A stretch of DNA of 64,000 bases from Paraniabella ginsengisoli (GCF_022513635.1 NZ_JAKWBL010000001.1:930001-994000); one strand, 5' to 3'. Counted from the stretch's first letter, positions 48,932 through 58,812 are shown. The notes: generated by a model not told the origin, from the letters alone. Numbers and translations are program-made.

Positions 48932-49444
48932 TCAAATTGAACCTTTAATGAAGTAATGTAGCGCATAAGTTGCATTTATACAATGGTTGCCCCAATGGCT
49001 GTCAAAGTCAAATTTGAATGACCAAACTGCACATTCTATTTCTGCTGGTGTTCCTTTGTCAAATAAAAGTAAAGCGTTTTTAAGATCTATGTAAATGTCA
49101 CCTAAGTCGTCAAGTAGATCTCCACAAACAGTTTCAATGTTGCCTTCCTTTGTTGGATCAAACACATGGCAATAAAATCTATTGGTGAGTTTGTTTGCAA
49201 GCCTGTTTAAAACAATCTCAACTTGAACTTTAGTCATTATATCCGGAAAGTCCAAATTGAAACTCAGGTCTACAAATTGAAGATTTTGCCCACCGAAATA
49301 CAATGTATGCAAGTGATGTTGAGTTTGCTGCAAAAAGGAGATATGATTTTCTGTTTTATCGGTTTCAATAAAATTACAAAAATCTCTGGCAGAATTTATA
49401 AATGCAACGAAACTGTTCGCTTGAATTGTTTCATGAATTGTCAA
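48932..49444 (-). CDS. DUF5063-like protein
   Basis: 170 residues, soluble and alpha-helical, with the pattern I associate with DUF5063: INSARDFCNFIE near the start, FYCHVFDPTKEGNIETVCGDLLDDLGDIYIDLKNALLLFD, and the C-terminal AVWSFKFDFDSHWGNHCINATYALHYF. Function unknown. It is a single gene on the minus strand between the PIN pair and the second M56 gene. The family call rests on motif memory only. Confidence 0.7.
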   Translation of the reverse strand: MTIHETIQANSFVAFINSARDFCNFIETDKTENHISFLQQTQHHLHTLYFGGQNLQFVDLSFNLDFPDIMTKVQVEIVLNRLANKLTNRFYCHVFDPTKEGNIETVCGDLLDDLGDIYIDLKNALLLFDKGTPAEIECAVWSFKFDFDSHWGNHCINATYALHYFIKGSI

Positions 49445-49500
49445 GGTAGTAGGTTATGTTATTGTATAGCTGTATAAGTATAATTTTGTGAGAAATGCGG

Positions 49501-51161
49501 CTAAAGTTCAACAATCTTTTTACTACGCAGACTGTCTACTTTTATGATGAAAGTTTGGTATTGTCCAATCAATTCGTTTAAGGCGTTCACTTCTTTATTG
49601 CTGTTTATTTCTTGCTCCAGTTGTTTTTTATAACCGGTTAAACATGCGCAGCTTCTTTGTACTTGTTATATACACTATCAATTTTAATTCCTTCAATAGC
49701 TATAGCCAGATTTTTAGTTGCTTTTTCCCAATTAATATTATTGTAGTGCAGGCGTAACATGTCAGCTTGTTTTTCCCAATTGGCAGCTTCAAGTTTTTGG
49801 CTGTAAGCTTCTTTAAGCAATTGCCTTTCTTCTTTCGTAACAGTTTCAGCTAATGAATTATCAATAGCTTTCCAACTTAACTCTGTTACAATTTTCTTAG
49901 TAGCAGTTAAGGCTTCCTGAACTTTATTTTCTTCAGTTTCTTTTAATTCGGGTGATACAACTGTGATATTATTTACAAAAGTTGCAGCAACTTCTGTGTT
50001 ATTTTCTTCGGTACGGCTTTCTTCATGAGCAATCGTTTCTTTCTGAACTTCTTCTTTATTTTCAGGAACAGGTGCTGTTTTTTCCTGATCTTGTAAAATT
50101 ATTTCAGACTCTACTTCTTCTTTTGGAATATCTTCTATTGTTGAATGAACTGTTGGTATATAAGTAGCGGCTGGTTGATTGTAAGCGAAGTTTTCCAACG
50201 ATGTTGTTGGTAGGTTCACTTTTTGTATGAGCGATATTGTAAATGCAACTGCAATAAATAGAGAAAGTAGGGTTAAGCTTTTTAGGGATGGGTATCTTCT
50301 TTTAGCCGATCCTAATAACCATTCTATTCTTTCTAAAAGAGAAGAGCTTTTACCCGAAATGGGAATGGCTAATTTATTTTGGTCTTGAAAATTTTGTTTT
50401 GCAAGTTGCAGAATAGTATTAGCGTACATTCGATTGTTGTATTCGAACTGAACAACCCATTTGTCTGCAGATTTTTCACGCTCCAGGCTTTGCATCTTTG
50501 CAAGCATTTTTGCAAAAGGATTGAAATAAAAAATGGTAAGAATGATCTGCGTAAGAATATTTTGCAAATAGTCATTCCTTTTTATATGCGCAAGTTCGTG
50601 CAAAATGATAGCTTCCACCTGATGTGTGCTAAGCTGATTGACCATTGCAACAGGTAGCAATATAACAGGTTTGATAAAACCAACTGTTAAAGGCGATGAA
50701 ATAATAGTTGATGTAAAAATCTTTACTTTTCTTTTGATATCGAGGTATTGTGATGCATTAAGTAAAAATATCTTTAGGTGCCCCGGAACTTTGGCCAATC
50801 CCTTATTTCGAAGTATATACACATTTCTGATTCCGAATAGAAGTCTTGTTGTGGGAACTATCAAAAGCAGCAAATAAGCAATTGCTGCATAAAACATGAT
50901 GGGATATACTGAGCCGATGCTATCTATCCATTGAAGCATACCAAAGTTGATATACGGGGTTAAAATAGAAATGAAAAAAGTGATAATAAAAGAAACAAAA
51001 CTGGTCAATAATGCTGCAAAACTAACACTGCTTAGTTTTTGTGGTGAAACGTTAAGTCTTGCATAAAGCAAAACCAGCAGCCACAACAACCCTGTTTGCC
51101 AAATACTGTTGAGAATGGCATTTCCTAAAGCAGTAAGTATTAATTGCAAGCTATCAATCAT
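49501..51161 (-). CDS. M56 (BlaR1-like) metallopeptidase, copy 2 (one frameshift)
   Basis: About 553 residues if one base is restored near 49656-49658 (short A3 run, least certain of the breaks). The frame otherwise ends at 49638, while the downstream sequence continues as YKKQLEQEINSNKEVNALNELI... to 49501. The N-terminal half has four transmembrane helices, the zinc motif H188-ELAH192 in EAIILHELAHIKRNDYLQNIL and the third ligand in EREKSADKWVVQ. A fourth helix (LTLLSLFIAVAFTISLI) precedes a long Glu-rich, coiled-coil-like exposed tail. It starts 6 bp after the BlaI-like gene. It has no TonB-plug repeats, unlike the copy at 30431. Confidence 0.88.
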
Positions 51162-51167
51162 GAGGCT

Positions 51168-51551
51168 TTATTTTTTCTTCAGGTCATCAATTAAAGATTG
51201 TATTTGATTAAGTTCTTCTGCTGATACTTTTTGGCTGCCCAATGCCTGCATTACCAGTTGAGATGAAGAACCGCCAAAGAGATTACCGATGAATTTGTTC
51301 AGCAAGAATTTTTGTGTGTGCTCTTTGTTGGTGGCTGCCTTATAAATATGAGTGCGTGCAGAATCATCTCGTTGAACCAAACCTTTTTCATGCATTATTT
51401 GCATCAACTTAAGCGTTGTAGTATAACCGATCTCCCTGTTAATTACTAATTGTTCATGCACATCCCTAACAGTAGCTTTTCCCTTTTGCCAAAGCACTTG
51501 CAAAATTTCCAGTTCACTTTCCGTTGGTTTAAGCGTTTTTATTTCAGCCAT
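51168..51551 (-). CDS. BlaI/MecI/CopY-family repressor (copy 2)
   Basis: 127 residues from ATG 51551 (MAEIKTLKPTESELEILQVL). The winged helix is LEILQVLWQKGKATVRDVHEQL with the recognition part GYTTTLKLMQIMHEKGLVQRDDSARTHIYKA, and the C-terminal dimerisation helix is SAEELNQIQSLIDDLKKK. It ends 6 bp before the M56 gene, so the pair is one operon. A TACGA-N6-TCGTA dyad lies 22 bp before its start codon. The signal and regulon are unknown. Confidence 0.92.
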   Translation of the reverse strand: MAEIKTLKPTESELEILQVLWQKGKATVRDVHEQLVINREIGYTTTLKLMQIMHEKGLVQRDDSARTHIYKAATNKEHTQKFLLNKFIGNLFGGSSSQLVMQALGSQKVSAEELNQIQSLIDDLKKK

Positions 51552-51572
51552 ACACAAAATTTTAAAGCAATT

Positions 51573-51588
51573 TACGATTTGTTTCGTA
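51573..51588 (-). promoter_or_regulatory. Putative BlaI-type operator 2
   Basis: TACGA-N6-TCGTA upstream of the second BlaI-like gene. It has the same half-sites as 29962-29976 (N5 there); the one-base spacing difference could itself be an indel in the intervening T run. Confidence 0.55.
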
Positions 51589-51746
51589 TAATTAATACTG
51601 TATTAAAATTCAGGGATATTTTTTAACAATTGTTTTGAGAAATGTATGAAAGTTTGCAGAATAGGCAAGTAGGGAAATAGTAAGTAACAAGCAGTAAAAA
51701 AGTTGCAAAACTTGTCATTTATCATCTGTCAACTGTCATCAATTAA

Positions 51747-52613
51747 TCAGTTGTTTAAAATAGTGATCAACTCATCAATTTCATTAATCATGTAGATCTT
51801 ACTTTCTGTATCGTAGCATTGTTTCAGATCGCTAAGTAATTTTTGAATGACCTGTTTGTGGTTTTGAGGCCTGAAGAAATCAGGTTGTCCTGCAGATGAT
51901 ATTCTGTTGAAATAATTATAAAGGTCGTTGTGAGTAAACACCTGGCCAATGGTCGGATCGATAAAAAACTCAATGTTCAGGTGCAGTTTGTCTGCATCGA
52001 TTTCTGTTCTCGATTTAAAATAAGCCAACACAAACTGGTTGGGTATTGGTATAAGTCTTACGGGAATATCTAACAATTCGCAAAGCAATAAATAAAGTAC
52101 ACCATTGCCTGTTTGATTTCCTTTTTTCGATTCTATAACATTTGAAATTAAAAAATCGGCGGGCCATTTTTTCCCAGGGTCAGTGCCTTTCAAACCAAAG
52201 TAATTATATAATATACTTGTAATTACGTTTACCTGTTCTAATGGAGTAAGGTAATTGTTGAGTTCGATCCAGATATTGCGCCTTAGGCGTTCTACATCTT
52301 GAATTACTTTGCCTGTGTGCAAATCGGGGTATAATAATTTAGCAACAAGTAGAGCGCCGGGCAATAGCTCGTGATGAGCAGCGTTGTTCCATTCTTGAAA
52401 ATCATTTTTTAAGTTGATAAAATGAAGTCGGTGTATAAGCAGTTCAATGCGTTCCTGTACTGCATCGTCGATAGTGTTTTCCCAAAGATCTTCGAGGTTA
52501 GCAATTATGGGCGTTCCGTAAGCAATGATGCGGTTACTTACCGCTTCAAAAACTTCGTTATCCGGATCTTCGATCAACGTAAGTAGGGCCTCAACTTCTT
52601 TTTCATTCTCCAT
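51747..52613 (-). CDS. SirB1-like transglutaminase-fold protein
   Basis: 288 residues, no signal peptide. The N-terminal alpha-helical/HEAT-like part (LLTLIEDPDNEVFEAVSNRI, LEDLWENTIDDAVQERIELLIHRLH) is followed by the transglutaminase-like core seen in SirB1 proteins: GALLVAKLLYPDL, LYNYFGLKGTDPGK, ESKKGNQTGNGVLYLLLCELLDIPVRLIPIPNQFVLAYF and FIDPTIGQVFTHNDL. The catalytic Cys position in the usual GNC motif reads GNG here (NQTGNGVLYL), so it may be inactive. Function unknown. Confidence 0.8.
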   Translation of the reverse strand: MENEKEVEALLTLIEDPDNEVFEAVSNRIIAYGTPIIANLEDLWENTIDDAVQERIELLIHRLHFINLKNDFQEWNNAAHHELLPGALLVAKLLYPDLHTGKVIQDVERLRRNIWIELNNYLTPLEQVNVITSILYNYFGLKGTDPGKKWPADFLISNVIESKKGNQTGNGVLYLLLCELLDIPVRLIPIPNQFVLAYFKSRTEIDADKLHLNIEFFIDPTIGQVFTHNDLYNYFNRISSAGQPDFFRPQNHKQVIQKLLSDLKQCYDTESKIYMINEIDELITILNN

Positions 52614-52666
52614 TGAAACAAATATAGGAAAAGTTGAAGGGTTGAATAGTTGGTTTGTGTCGACAA

Positions 52667-52741
52667 TTTTATTTGACCGGCAGATGAATATGTGGCGTCG
52701 GCATTGCCACGCTCGGTTTATCGTTCCGATTATAAATCATC
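52667..52741 (-). repeat. Dispersed hairpin repeat (R5)
   Basis: On the minus strand: ATAATCGGAACGATAAACCG, AGCGTGGCAATGCCGACGCC, ACATATTCATCTGCCGGTCA, AATAAAA. The stem GTGGC/GCCAC is fully paired here, with G-C where R4 has G-U. Confidence 0.8.
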
Positions 52742-52801
52742 GTTCAAATTACGATGTATGAATACTGTGACCTGAAACTTGCAACTTCCAATTTGAAACC
52801 A

Positions 52802-53523
52802 CTACTCCATATTATGAAACACTTTCTGAACGTCTTCATCCTGTTCCAAGCGTTCGATTAATTTACTTACATCTTCGGCTTGTTCGTCATTAACGGGTAC
52901 TGTAGTTCCGGGAATCCATTCTACTTCAGCGCTTATCGGATGAATATTTTTTCTTCCAAAGCTTTTTGCATATTCCCAAAATCGGTAAAGCCAGTACGCA
53001 GCACTATAACATTATTACCTTCTTCGTCTGCACTTTCGCCCAATTCTTCCAGGCCATAATCAATAAGTTCCAATTCTAGGTCTTCTGCATTTAAACCTTC
53101 GGGGTTTAATTTGAAAACGCCCATTTTGTTGAACTGAAAAGCCACGCTGCCACTATTTCCCATGGCACCACCGCCTTTATTAAAATGAGATTTTACATTA
53201 GCAACGGTACGAACATGATTGTCGGTTGCTGTTTCAACAAGTATCGCTACTCCATGGGGTGCATAACCTTCGTAAAGAATTTCTTCATAATTCTCCATTT
53301 CCTTACCCTGCGCACGTTTAATGGCTGCTTCCACACGGTCTTTAGGCATGTTAACGCTTTTAGCATTTTGCATGCAGCGGCGTAATGCCGGATTGATTGC
53401 AGGGTCAGGGCCGCCTGATTTTACAGCAATGGCTATTTCTTTACCAATTCTTGTAAACTGTTTGGCCATGCGATCGTAGCGGGCAAACATCGTAGCTTTA
53501 CGAACTTCAAAAATCCTTCCCAT
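52802..53523 (-). CDS. yebC: YebC/TACO1-family translation/transcription factor (one frameshift)
   Basis: 240 residues, the standard length, after adding one base to the T6 run at 52947-52952. The correction restores the C-terminal domain ([20 protein letters not shown]...). The protein opens [30 protein letters not shown], followed by the hallmark [85 protein letters not shown]. Family members act in translation of difficult peptides (YebC/TACO1) or as regulators (PmpR). Gene order gives no hint of a specific role here. Confidence 0.93.
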
Positions 53524-53680
53524 ATTAAAATGATCTAACTGTTAAAATTAAGGTGGCAAACGTACATAAAATTTTTCATCCGGATTTTACTTAGCCGATT
53601 GAAAATTTTATGTCAACTTCTATCTATCCGAAGTAACTATAATTGTTCACAGATGAAGTTGAAGTTTTTATACATGCAAT

Positions 53681-53706
53681 AAAAAAGGCTGCCGAAGCAA
53701 CCTTTT
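53681..53706 (-). terminator. Terminator of the APC permease gene
   Basis: AAAAGG.TGC-CGAA-GCA.CCTTTT stem, downstream of the permease stop codon (53721) on the minus strand, followed there by a T run. Confidence 0.75.
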
Positions 53707-53720
53707 GAATAAAGTTGAAT

Positions 53721-55346
53721 TTACTTCTTATCCCTCAGCTTACTGTGTTTTTTACTATAACCGAAGTATATAATAAAACCAAGTGCTAACCAAACAAGTA
53801 GTCTGGCCCAGTTTTCCCAGCCCAATCCTAAAATCATTGCAAGGCATGCTATAATTCCCAAAATTGGGAATAAGGGTACAAAAGGAGTTTTGAACTCTCT
53901 TTTCATGTTGGGCTCTTTTTTACGCAAAATAATAACCGCAGCGCACACTAATATAAACGCAAATAGAGTTCCGATACTTGTCATGTGCCCAACAACATCA
54001 CCCGGTACAAAAGCCGCAAATAAACCCACTAATAAAAGAATGATAAGGTTTCCTTTAAAAGGCGTTTGAAATTTTGAGTGAAGCTGGCTAAAAGAAGCTG
54101 GTAATAAACCGTCTTTACTCATTGAATAAAATACGCGGCTTTGGCCTAAAAGCATCACAAGAATAACCGAAGTAAATCCTGCAAGAATGGCTATTGTTAC
54201 AGCATCAGATAACCATTTATAACCTGGCATAAAGCTTTGGATGGCTGCCACAACAGACGCTTCTCCACCTTTTGTAGGATCTCTGAAAAATTCTACTGGC
54301 GCTAATCCTGTAAGTACATGGCCAAATAATAAATATAGTGTTGTGCAAATAACGAGAGAACCCAGTATACCTATAGGTAATGCTCTTTTAGGATTTTTTG
54401 TTTCCTGGGCTGCGGTACTTACTGCATCAAATCCTATAAAAGCAAAAAACACAGTTCCGGCAGCACCTAAAATTCCCATCACGCCTCCAAAGTTGTGTGT
54501 AACACCCTGGTGGTCTACGTACTTGGTTGCTGTTGGAATGTAAGGAGTATGATTAGCGGGATTTATAAAATTCCATCCCAAGAATATAATTAGTAAAACG
54601 ATAGTTACTTTCACGATTACTATAATCGAGTTTACAAAGGAAGATTCTGAGGTTCCTTTTATAAGAAGTAAACTCATTAGTGTTACAATAAATAACGCGG
54701 GGATGTTCATGATCCCTTGCACGGAACTTACTGAAGCTTTCAATGTTTCAGGTAAGACAGCTAACACGTCTTCATTGATGTTTAAAGTATTGGTGCGGGA
54801 TAATTCTGCAAGCTGGCCGGCAGAAATATAATTGCTGAATTGCAATGCATCTGTAGCAGACGCAATATTAATTGTATTCAACTCCTGAAAGGGAGAGTGG
54901 CACCATTCATATGCAATCGGCTTCCAGTGCAATATCTGAACTAACAAATTATTTAAATATTCACTCCAGGCAATACCAACGGTAGCTGCACCTACTGCAT
55001 ATTCCAGCACAAGGTCCCAACCAATGATCCAAGCAAGCATTTCTCCCATTGTAGCATAAGTAAATGTGTAAGCGCTACCAGAAATAGGTATAGAAGAAGA
55101 TAATTCTGCGTAACAAAGCCCGGCAAATGCACAACCGATCGCTGCCAGGATAAATCCAAAAGTCACGGATGGACCAGCATTTTGAGCAGCAGCAGCAGCG
55201 GTACGCACAAAAAGTCCAGCGCCAATAATGGCTCCAATCCCTAAGGCAACAAGTCCTCCGGCAGTTAAAGTACGCTTCAACCCTTTTTCAGTATCGGCTG
55301 CCTCGGCTAATAAAATGCTTAGTGGCTTTCTTGTAAATAATCCCAT
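53721..55346 (-). CDS. APC-superfamily amino acid permease
   Basis: 541 residues, intact. Twelve or more helices. The APC signature is LKRTLTAGGLVALGIGAIIGAGLFVRTAAAAAQNAGPSVTFGF (unwound helix 1, GAIIGAG), then FAGLCYAELSSSIPISGSAYTFTYATMGEMLAWIIGWDL and FFAFIGFDAVSTAAQETKNPKRALPIGILGS (helix 6). A roughly 60-residue soluble insertion (NTINIASATDALQFSNYISA...) lies between helices 3 and 4. It resembles cationic amino acid transporter/YfnA-type permeases; substrate not determined. It has its own terminator and no apparent operon partner. Confidence 0.92.
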   Translation of the reverse strand: MGLFTRKPLSILLAEAADTEKGLKRTLTAGGLVALGIGAIIGAGLFVRTAAAAAQNAGPSVTFGFILAAIGCAFAGLCYAELSSSIPISGSAYTFTYATMGEMLAWIIGWDLVLEYAVGAATVGIAWSEYLNNLLVQILHWKPIAYEWCHSPFQELNTINIASATDALQFSNYISAGQLAELSRTNTLNINEDVLAVLPETLKASVSSVQGIMNIPALFIVTLMSLLLIKGTSESSFVNSIIVIVKVTIVLLIIFLGWNFINPANHTPYIPTATKYVDHQGVTHNFGGVMGILGAAGTVFFAFIGFDAVSTAAQETKNPKRALPIGILGSLVICTTLYLLFGHVLTGLAPVEFFRDPTKGGEASVVAAIQSFMPGYKWLSDAVTIAILAGFTSVILVMLLGQSRVFYSMSKDGLLPASFSQLHSKFQTPFKGNLIILLLVGLFAAFVPGDVVGHMTSIGTLFAFILVCAAVIILRKKEPNMKREFKTPFVPLFPILGIIACLAMILGLGWENWARLLVWLALGFIIYFGYSKKHSKLRDKK

Positions 55347-55520
55347 AAGTATCTACTTTAGGTGGTATATTATTGTTATGAATCTTTTTTGAAAGGCGAA
55401 AAATAAGGAATAATCGTAAATGCGTTAACAAAACTTTTGGCAATTCCATATAATATTCACTATTTTACCAAGTTTTAGAATTCTAAGAGAGCTGGTTCAA
55501 GCCTACCATAATATATACTT

Positions 55521-57065
55521 ATGACAAAAAATAAAGCCGGACGACTAACATTAATCACATTTATTATTGTAGTTGCATTATTACATCTTTTCAGGTTTAA
55601 AGCCAGCACATTACCTGATGGGCTTTTGTTTGTTGTGGAAGGCATACTTATTGGCATGCTTTTCTTTTTTGATTTTCTAAAAAGATCATTAACAAAAAGG
55701 AAAGCCGGGTTAATAGCACTGATCGTATTCACTATCGTAGCTGCTTTACATCTTTTTAGCTTCGAAATCAAAGCGTTGCCAAGTGCTTTATTATTTGTTT
55801 CAAGATGGGTACTTGTTGGCGCGTTAGTTCTTTTTGCTTTTTACAAACGATCATTAACTACCTGGATATTAGTTGCAATGGCGATGGGAGTAGAGATTGG
55901 CGTTGATTTTCCTGCTTTTTCACAAAATCTGCAATTTTTAAGTAAAATATTTTTAAGGCTTGTTAAAACAATAGTCGCTCCGTTATTATTCTCAACACTG
56001 GTGGTTGGCATCGCCAGTCATAGCAATCTGAAACAGGTGGGCAGAATGGGATGGAAATCCCTTTTGTATTTTGAAGTGGTTACTACTTTTGCTTTAATCA
56101 TCGGACTTGTATTTATTAATATTACGCAGGCGGGAAGCGGTATCGTAATACCCGAAGCTTTGTTGCATGATTTGCCAACAGCAGTACCTAAAACCTGGCA
56201 GGATCACATTATTGACATCTTCCCTGAAAACATTATTAAATCTATATATGAAGGTAATGTGTTGCCGATTGTTGTGTTCAGTGTGATATTCGGTATTGCT
56301 TTGGCTATGCTTTCTGAACAACGTAAAAGACCTTTGATTGAATTTACAGAAAGCCTTGCTGAAACGATGTTTAAGTTTACTAACATCATCATGTATTTTG
56401 CGCCGTTTGGTGTAGGTGCTGCGATTGCCGTGACTGTCGGCCATTTAGGTATTGATATTTTGAAGAATCTGGCGTTACTTTTAGTTACATTATACCTTGC
56501 ATTATTTTGCTTTTTACTTTTTGTTTTGTTACCAATTGCGTTGTTCGTTGCGAAAATTCCCGTTAAGAAATTTATACAAGCGATCAGGGAACCAGTATCG
56601 ATTGCTTTTGCTACAACCAGCTCAGACTCCGCACTGCCAAAGGCTTTGGAGAATATGGAGAAATTTGGAGTGCCACGTAAAATTGTATCTTTTGTAATTC
56701 CAACAGGCTATACATTTAACTTAGACGGCACCACATTATATTTATCATTAGCATCTATTTTTGTGGCGCAGGCAGTAGGCATTGATTTTTCTTTTGGAGA
56801 ACAATTGTTTATTGGTTTATCTCTTATGTTAACCAGCAAAGGCGTGGCTGCTGTTCCACGGGCTTCTTTAGTGATTTTGATAGCAACAGCTCACACGTTT
56901 GGATTACCTTTGTGGCCCATTATGGCGATCTATGGAATTGATGAGTTGATGGATATGGCCAGAACCAGTGTGAATGTTATGGGAAATACATTAGCCAGCT
57001 GTGTTATTGCGAGATGGGAGGGTGAGTTTGACGATCTAAAAGCACAAACCTTTACTGATAAGTAA
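55521..57065 (+). CDS. Dicarboxylate/amino acid:cation symporter with duplicated N-terminus
   Basis: 514 residues, intact. The DAACS core (about 115-514) carries FLRLVKTIVAPLLFSTLVVGIASH, ATTSSDSALPKALENMEKFG (HP1 TSSDSALP), IPTGYTFNLDGTTLYLSLASIFVAQA (NMDGT-like, NLDGT) and LTSKGVAAVPRASLVILIATAH (HP2). It couples Na+/H+ to uptake of glutamate or C4-dicarboxylates. The N-terminal 112 residues are extra: a roughly 55-residue two-helix unit appears twice in tandem (KNKAGRLTLITFIIVVALLH... and KRKAGLIALIVFTIVAALH...), ending KRSLT both times. Confidence 0.93.
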   Translation: MTKNKAGRLTLITFIIVVALLHLFRFKASTLPDGLLFVVEGILIGMLFFFDFLKRSLTKRKAGLIALIVFTIVAALHLFSFEIKALPSALLFVSRWVLVGALVLFAFYKRSLTTWILVAMAMGVEIGVDFPAFSQNLQFLSKIFLRLVKTIVAPLLFSTLVVGIASHSNLKQVGRMGWKSLLYFEVVTTFALIIGLVFINITQAGSGIVIPEALLHDLPTAVPKTWQDHIIDIFPENIIKSIYEGNVLPIVVFSVIFGIALAMLSEQRKRPLIEFTESLAETMFKFTNIIMYFAPFGVGAAIAVTVGHLGIDILKNLALLLVTLYLALFCFLLFVLLPIALFVAKIPVKKFIQAIREPVSIAFATTSSDSALPKALENMEKFGVPRKIVSFVIPTGYTFNLDGTTLYLSLASIFVAQAVGIDFSFGEQLFIGLSLMLTSKGVAAVPRASLVILIATAHTFGLPLWPIMAIYGIDELMDMARTSVNVMGNTLASCVIARWEGEFDDLKAQTFTDK

Positions 57066-57197
57066 AAATATTATATAATATTTGTATTAATATCGTAAAC
57101 TATTTTATAAAACCTTTGTTGATACCTCGGCTGCCAAAAAACAACTAAATACAGCTGCCACATAAACAAATTAAGCAGAGAAAGATAAATTATAAAC

Positions 57198-57989
57198 ATG
57201 ATTGAGTTATTGAGTACAGCATTTCAGTGGACAGATTTACTTCAACCACAATGGTATATTGAAAATGGTGGTTTATGGTTATTGTTATTTGTGGTTTTTG
57301 CTGAAACAGGTTTATTTGCCGGGTTCTTTTTACCCGGAGACACATTATTATTTGTAGCAGGGATTTACGCACATAAAATAGGAGAGGGAGCAACGGCAGA
57401 GCCTGGACTTACTTATCAATTTCTTAAATTATTTGGAATAGGGCATATTCAAAATGAATGGGTTGACCTTATAGTTTTGTGGGCGCTGATCGCATTTTGC
57501 GGTATTATGGGTAATATGGTTGGATATTGGACAGGTAAAAAAGTTGGCCCTGCTATGTATAACTGGAAAGAGAATTTTTTCTTTAAAAGAAGATATTTAG
57601 AACAAGCGCATGATTTTTATGAAAAGAATGGAGGCGGCGCAATTATTGTGGCAAGGTTCCTTCCTTTTATACGCACTTTTGCACCTATTATAGCAGGTAT
57701 TGTGAAAATGGATCGCGCAAAATTCATGTTCTATAATATAGTAGGAAGTGTGGCCTGGGTTTTCAGTATGATCTTCGCCGGACATTTTTTACAAAAATGG
57801 ATGATGAGTGCTTTTGGCTTTGATCTGAAAGAACATCTTGAAATTATTATCATTGGAATTGTTGTAATAACAACCTTGCCGGTTGTATTGAAAATTGTAA
57901 AGGGAGGCAAAAAAAGCAAAGAGAAATTGATTCAAGAGGCGCAGGAAGAAAGAGTCGAAAATATTATTGAAGAGCAAAAGAAGGATTAG
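57198..57989 (+). CDS. DedA-family membrane protein
   Basis: 263 residues, intact. DedA/SNARE-associated motifs: LWLLLFVVFAETGLFAGFFLPGDTLLFVAGI (FLPGDTLLF), GNMVGYWTGKKVG, AHDFYEKNGGGAIIVARFLPFIRTFAPIIAGI (the FxRFxPxxRTxxPxxAG signature) and an acidic/basic cytoplasmic tail. Family members are membrane undecaprenyl-phosphate or phospholipid flippases. It follows the symporter by 133 bp in the same direction and may share its transcript, though no functional link is evident. Confidence 0.93.
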   Translation: MIELLSTAFQWTDLLQPQWYIENGGLWLLLFVVFAETGLFAGFFLPGDTLLFVAGIYAHKIGEGATAEPGLTYQFLKLFGIGHIQNEWVDLIVLWALIAFCGIMGNMVGYWTGKKVGPAMYNWKENFFFKRRYLEQAHDFYEKNGGGAIIVARFLPFIRTFAPIIAGIVKMDRAKFMFYNIVGSVAWVFSMIFAGHFLQKWMMSAFGFDLKEHLEIIIIGIVVITTLPVVLKIVKGGKKSKEKLIQEAQEERVENIIEEQKKD

Positions 57990-58032
57990 TTTTTTGGTTT
58001 CCTGTTTCAGGTTACCAGATTCAGGTTATTGT

Positions 58033-58080
58033 GATTCTATGTTGATGCTATCACGATTCATCTGCTAGGGCAATAAAAAT
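58033..58080 (+). repeat. Partial dispersed hairpin repeat (R6)
   Basis: GTTGATGCTATCACGATTCA then TCTGCTAGGGCAATAAAAA resembles the 3' part of R4 (GATGCTATATATTCTACAGC, TGGGTCAATAAAAA). The 5' part is missing, so this is a truncated or coincidental match. Confidence 0.3.
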
Positions 58081-58113
58081 TATGATTCGTACAACCCCTT
58101 TTCAACTTATTAA

Positions 58114-58773
58114 CTAGTCGTTGCCCGCTTCTTTTATATTTGCTATTTCCAAAATATTTGTTCCGTAATACTTTCCGGTACTAACACTGATCATAGCTTT
58201 AGCAAGTTCCGAAAGATGGATCAGTTTTTTAGGAGCTAATAGTTTGATGCCCCATATAACAGGTTTATAAAGTTTAGGCACATTTTGAGCACCTTTAAAA
58301 GACTCCATCCCACCTGGTCTGAAATTATAGACAGCCTTAAAGGGTAGCTTCATTAAATCATTTTCCGTTTTGCCTTTTACCCGCGCCCATCTTATCCTTC
58401 CTTTTTCTGTGCTGTCTGTGCTGGCACCCGACACATAGCAGAAGACCATTTCAGGATTTTGCTCCGCCAGCGTATTAGCAACATGTAAAGTAAGCGTGTA
58501 AGTATTCCGGTAATAATCATCGGCACTTACACCAACAGATGATAAGCCAAGGCAGAAAAAGCACGCATCGTATCCCTTTAATTGATCTTGAATAGGACTG
58601 AGATCTTCAAAATTGCTATGCAAAATTTCAGTGAGTTTGGGATGGCTCACATTGCAGGAGCGGCGGCTTATCGAAAGAATACTTTCAATACGATCATCTT
58701 TCAAACAATGATTCAATACACCTTCGCCAACCATACCAGTGGCGCCTGTAATTATAATTTTTAATTTTTGCAT
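58114..58773 (-). CDS. NAD(P)-binding epimerase/reductase-like protein
   Basis: 219 residues, intact. The Rossmann start is MQKLKIIITGATGMVGEGVLNHCL (GxxGxxG), followed by ILSISRRS, DACFFCLGLSSVG, YTLTLHVANTLAE, FCYVSGASTDSTEKG, WARVKGKTENDLMKLPF and YNFRPGGM. This is the atypical short-chain, NAD(P)H-binding/HTATIP2-like group. The substrate and reaction are unknown. It lies 40 bp after the pseudouridine synthase gene on the same strand. Confidence 0.85.
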   Translation of the reverse strand: MQKLKIIITGATGMVGEGVLNHCLKDDRIESILSISRRSCNVSHPKLTEILHSNFEDLSPIQDQLKGYDACFFCLGLSSVGVSADDYYRNTYTLTLHVANTLAEQNPEMVFCYVSGASTDSTEKGRIRWARVKGKTENDLMKLPFKAVYNFRPGGMESFKGAQNVPKLYKPVIWGIKLLAPKKLIHLSELAKAMISVSTGKYYGTNILEIANIKEAGND

Positions 58774-58812
58774 AACGTCTATTTATAATAAGAAGACGTG
58801 ATTGTGCACTTT

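Noticed and set aside
55475..55771. 98-codon minus-strand ORF opposite the symporter N-terminus
   Set aside because: It is the antisense shadow of the duplicated two-helix units.
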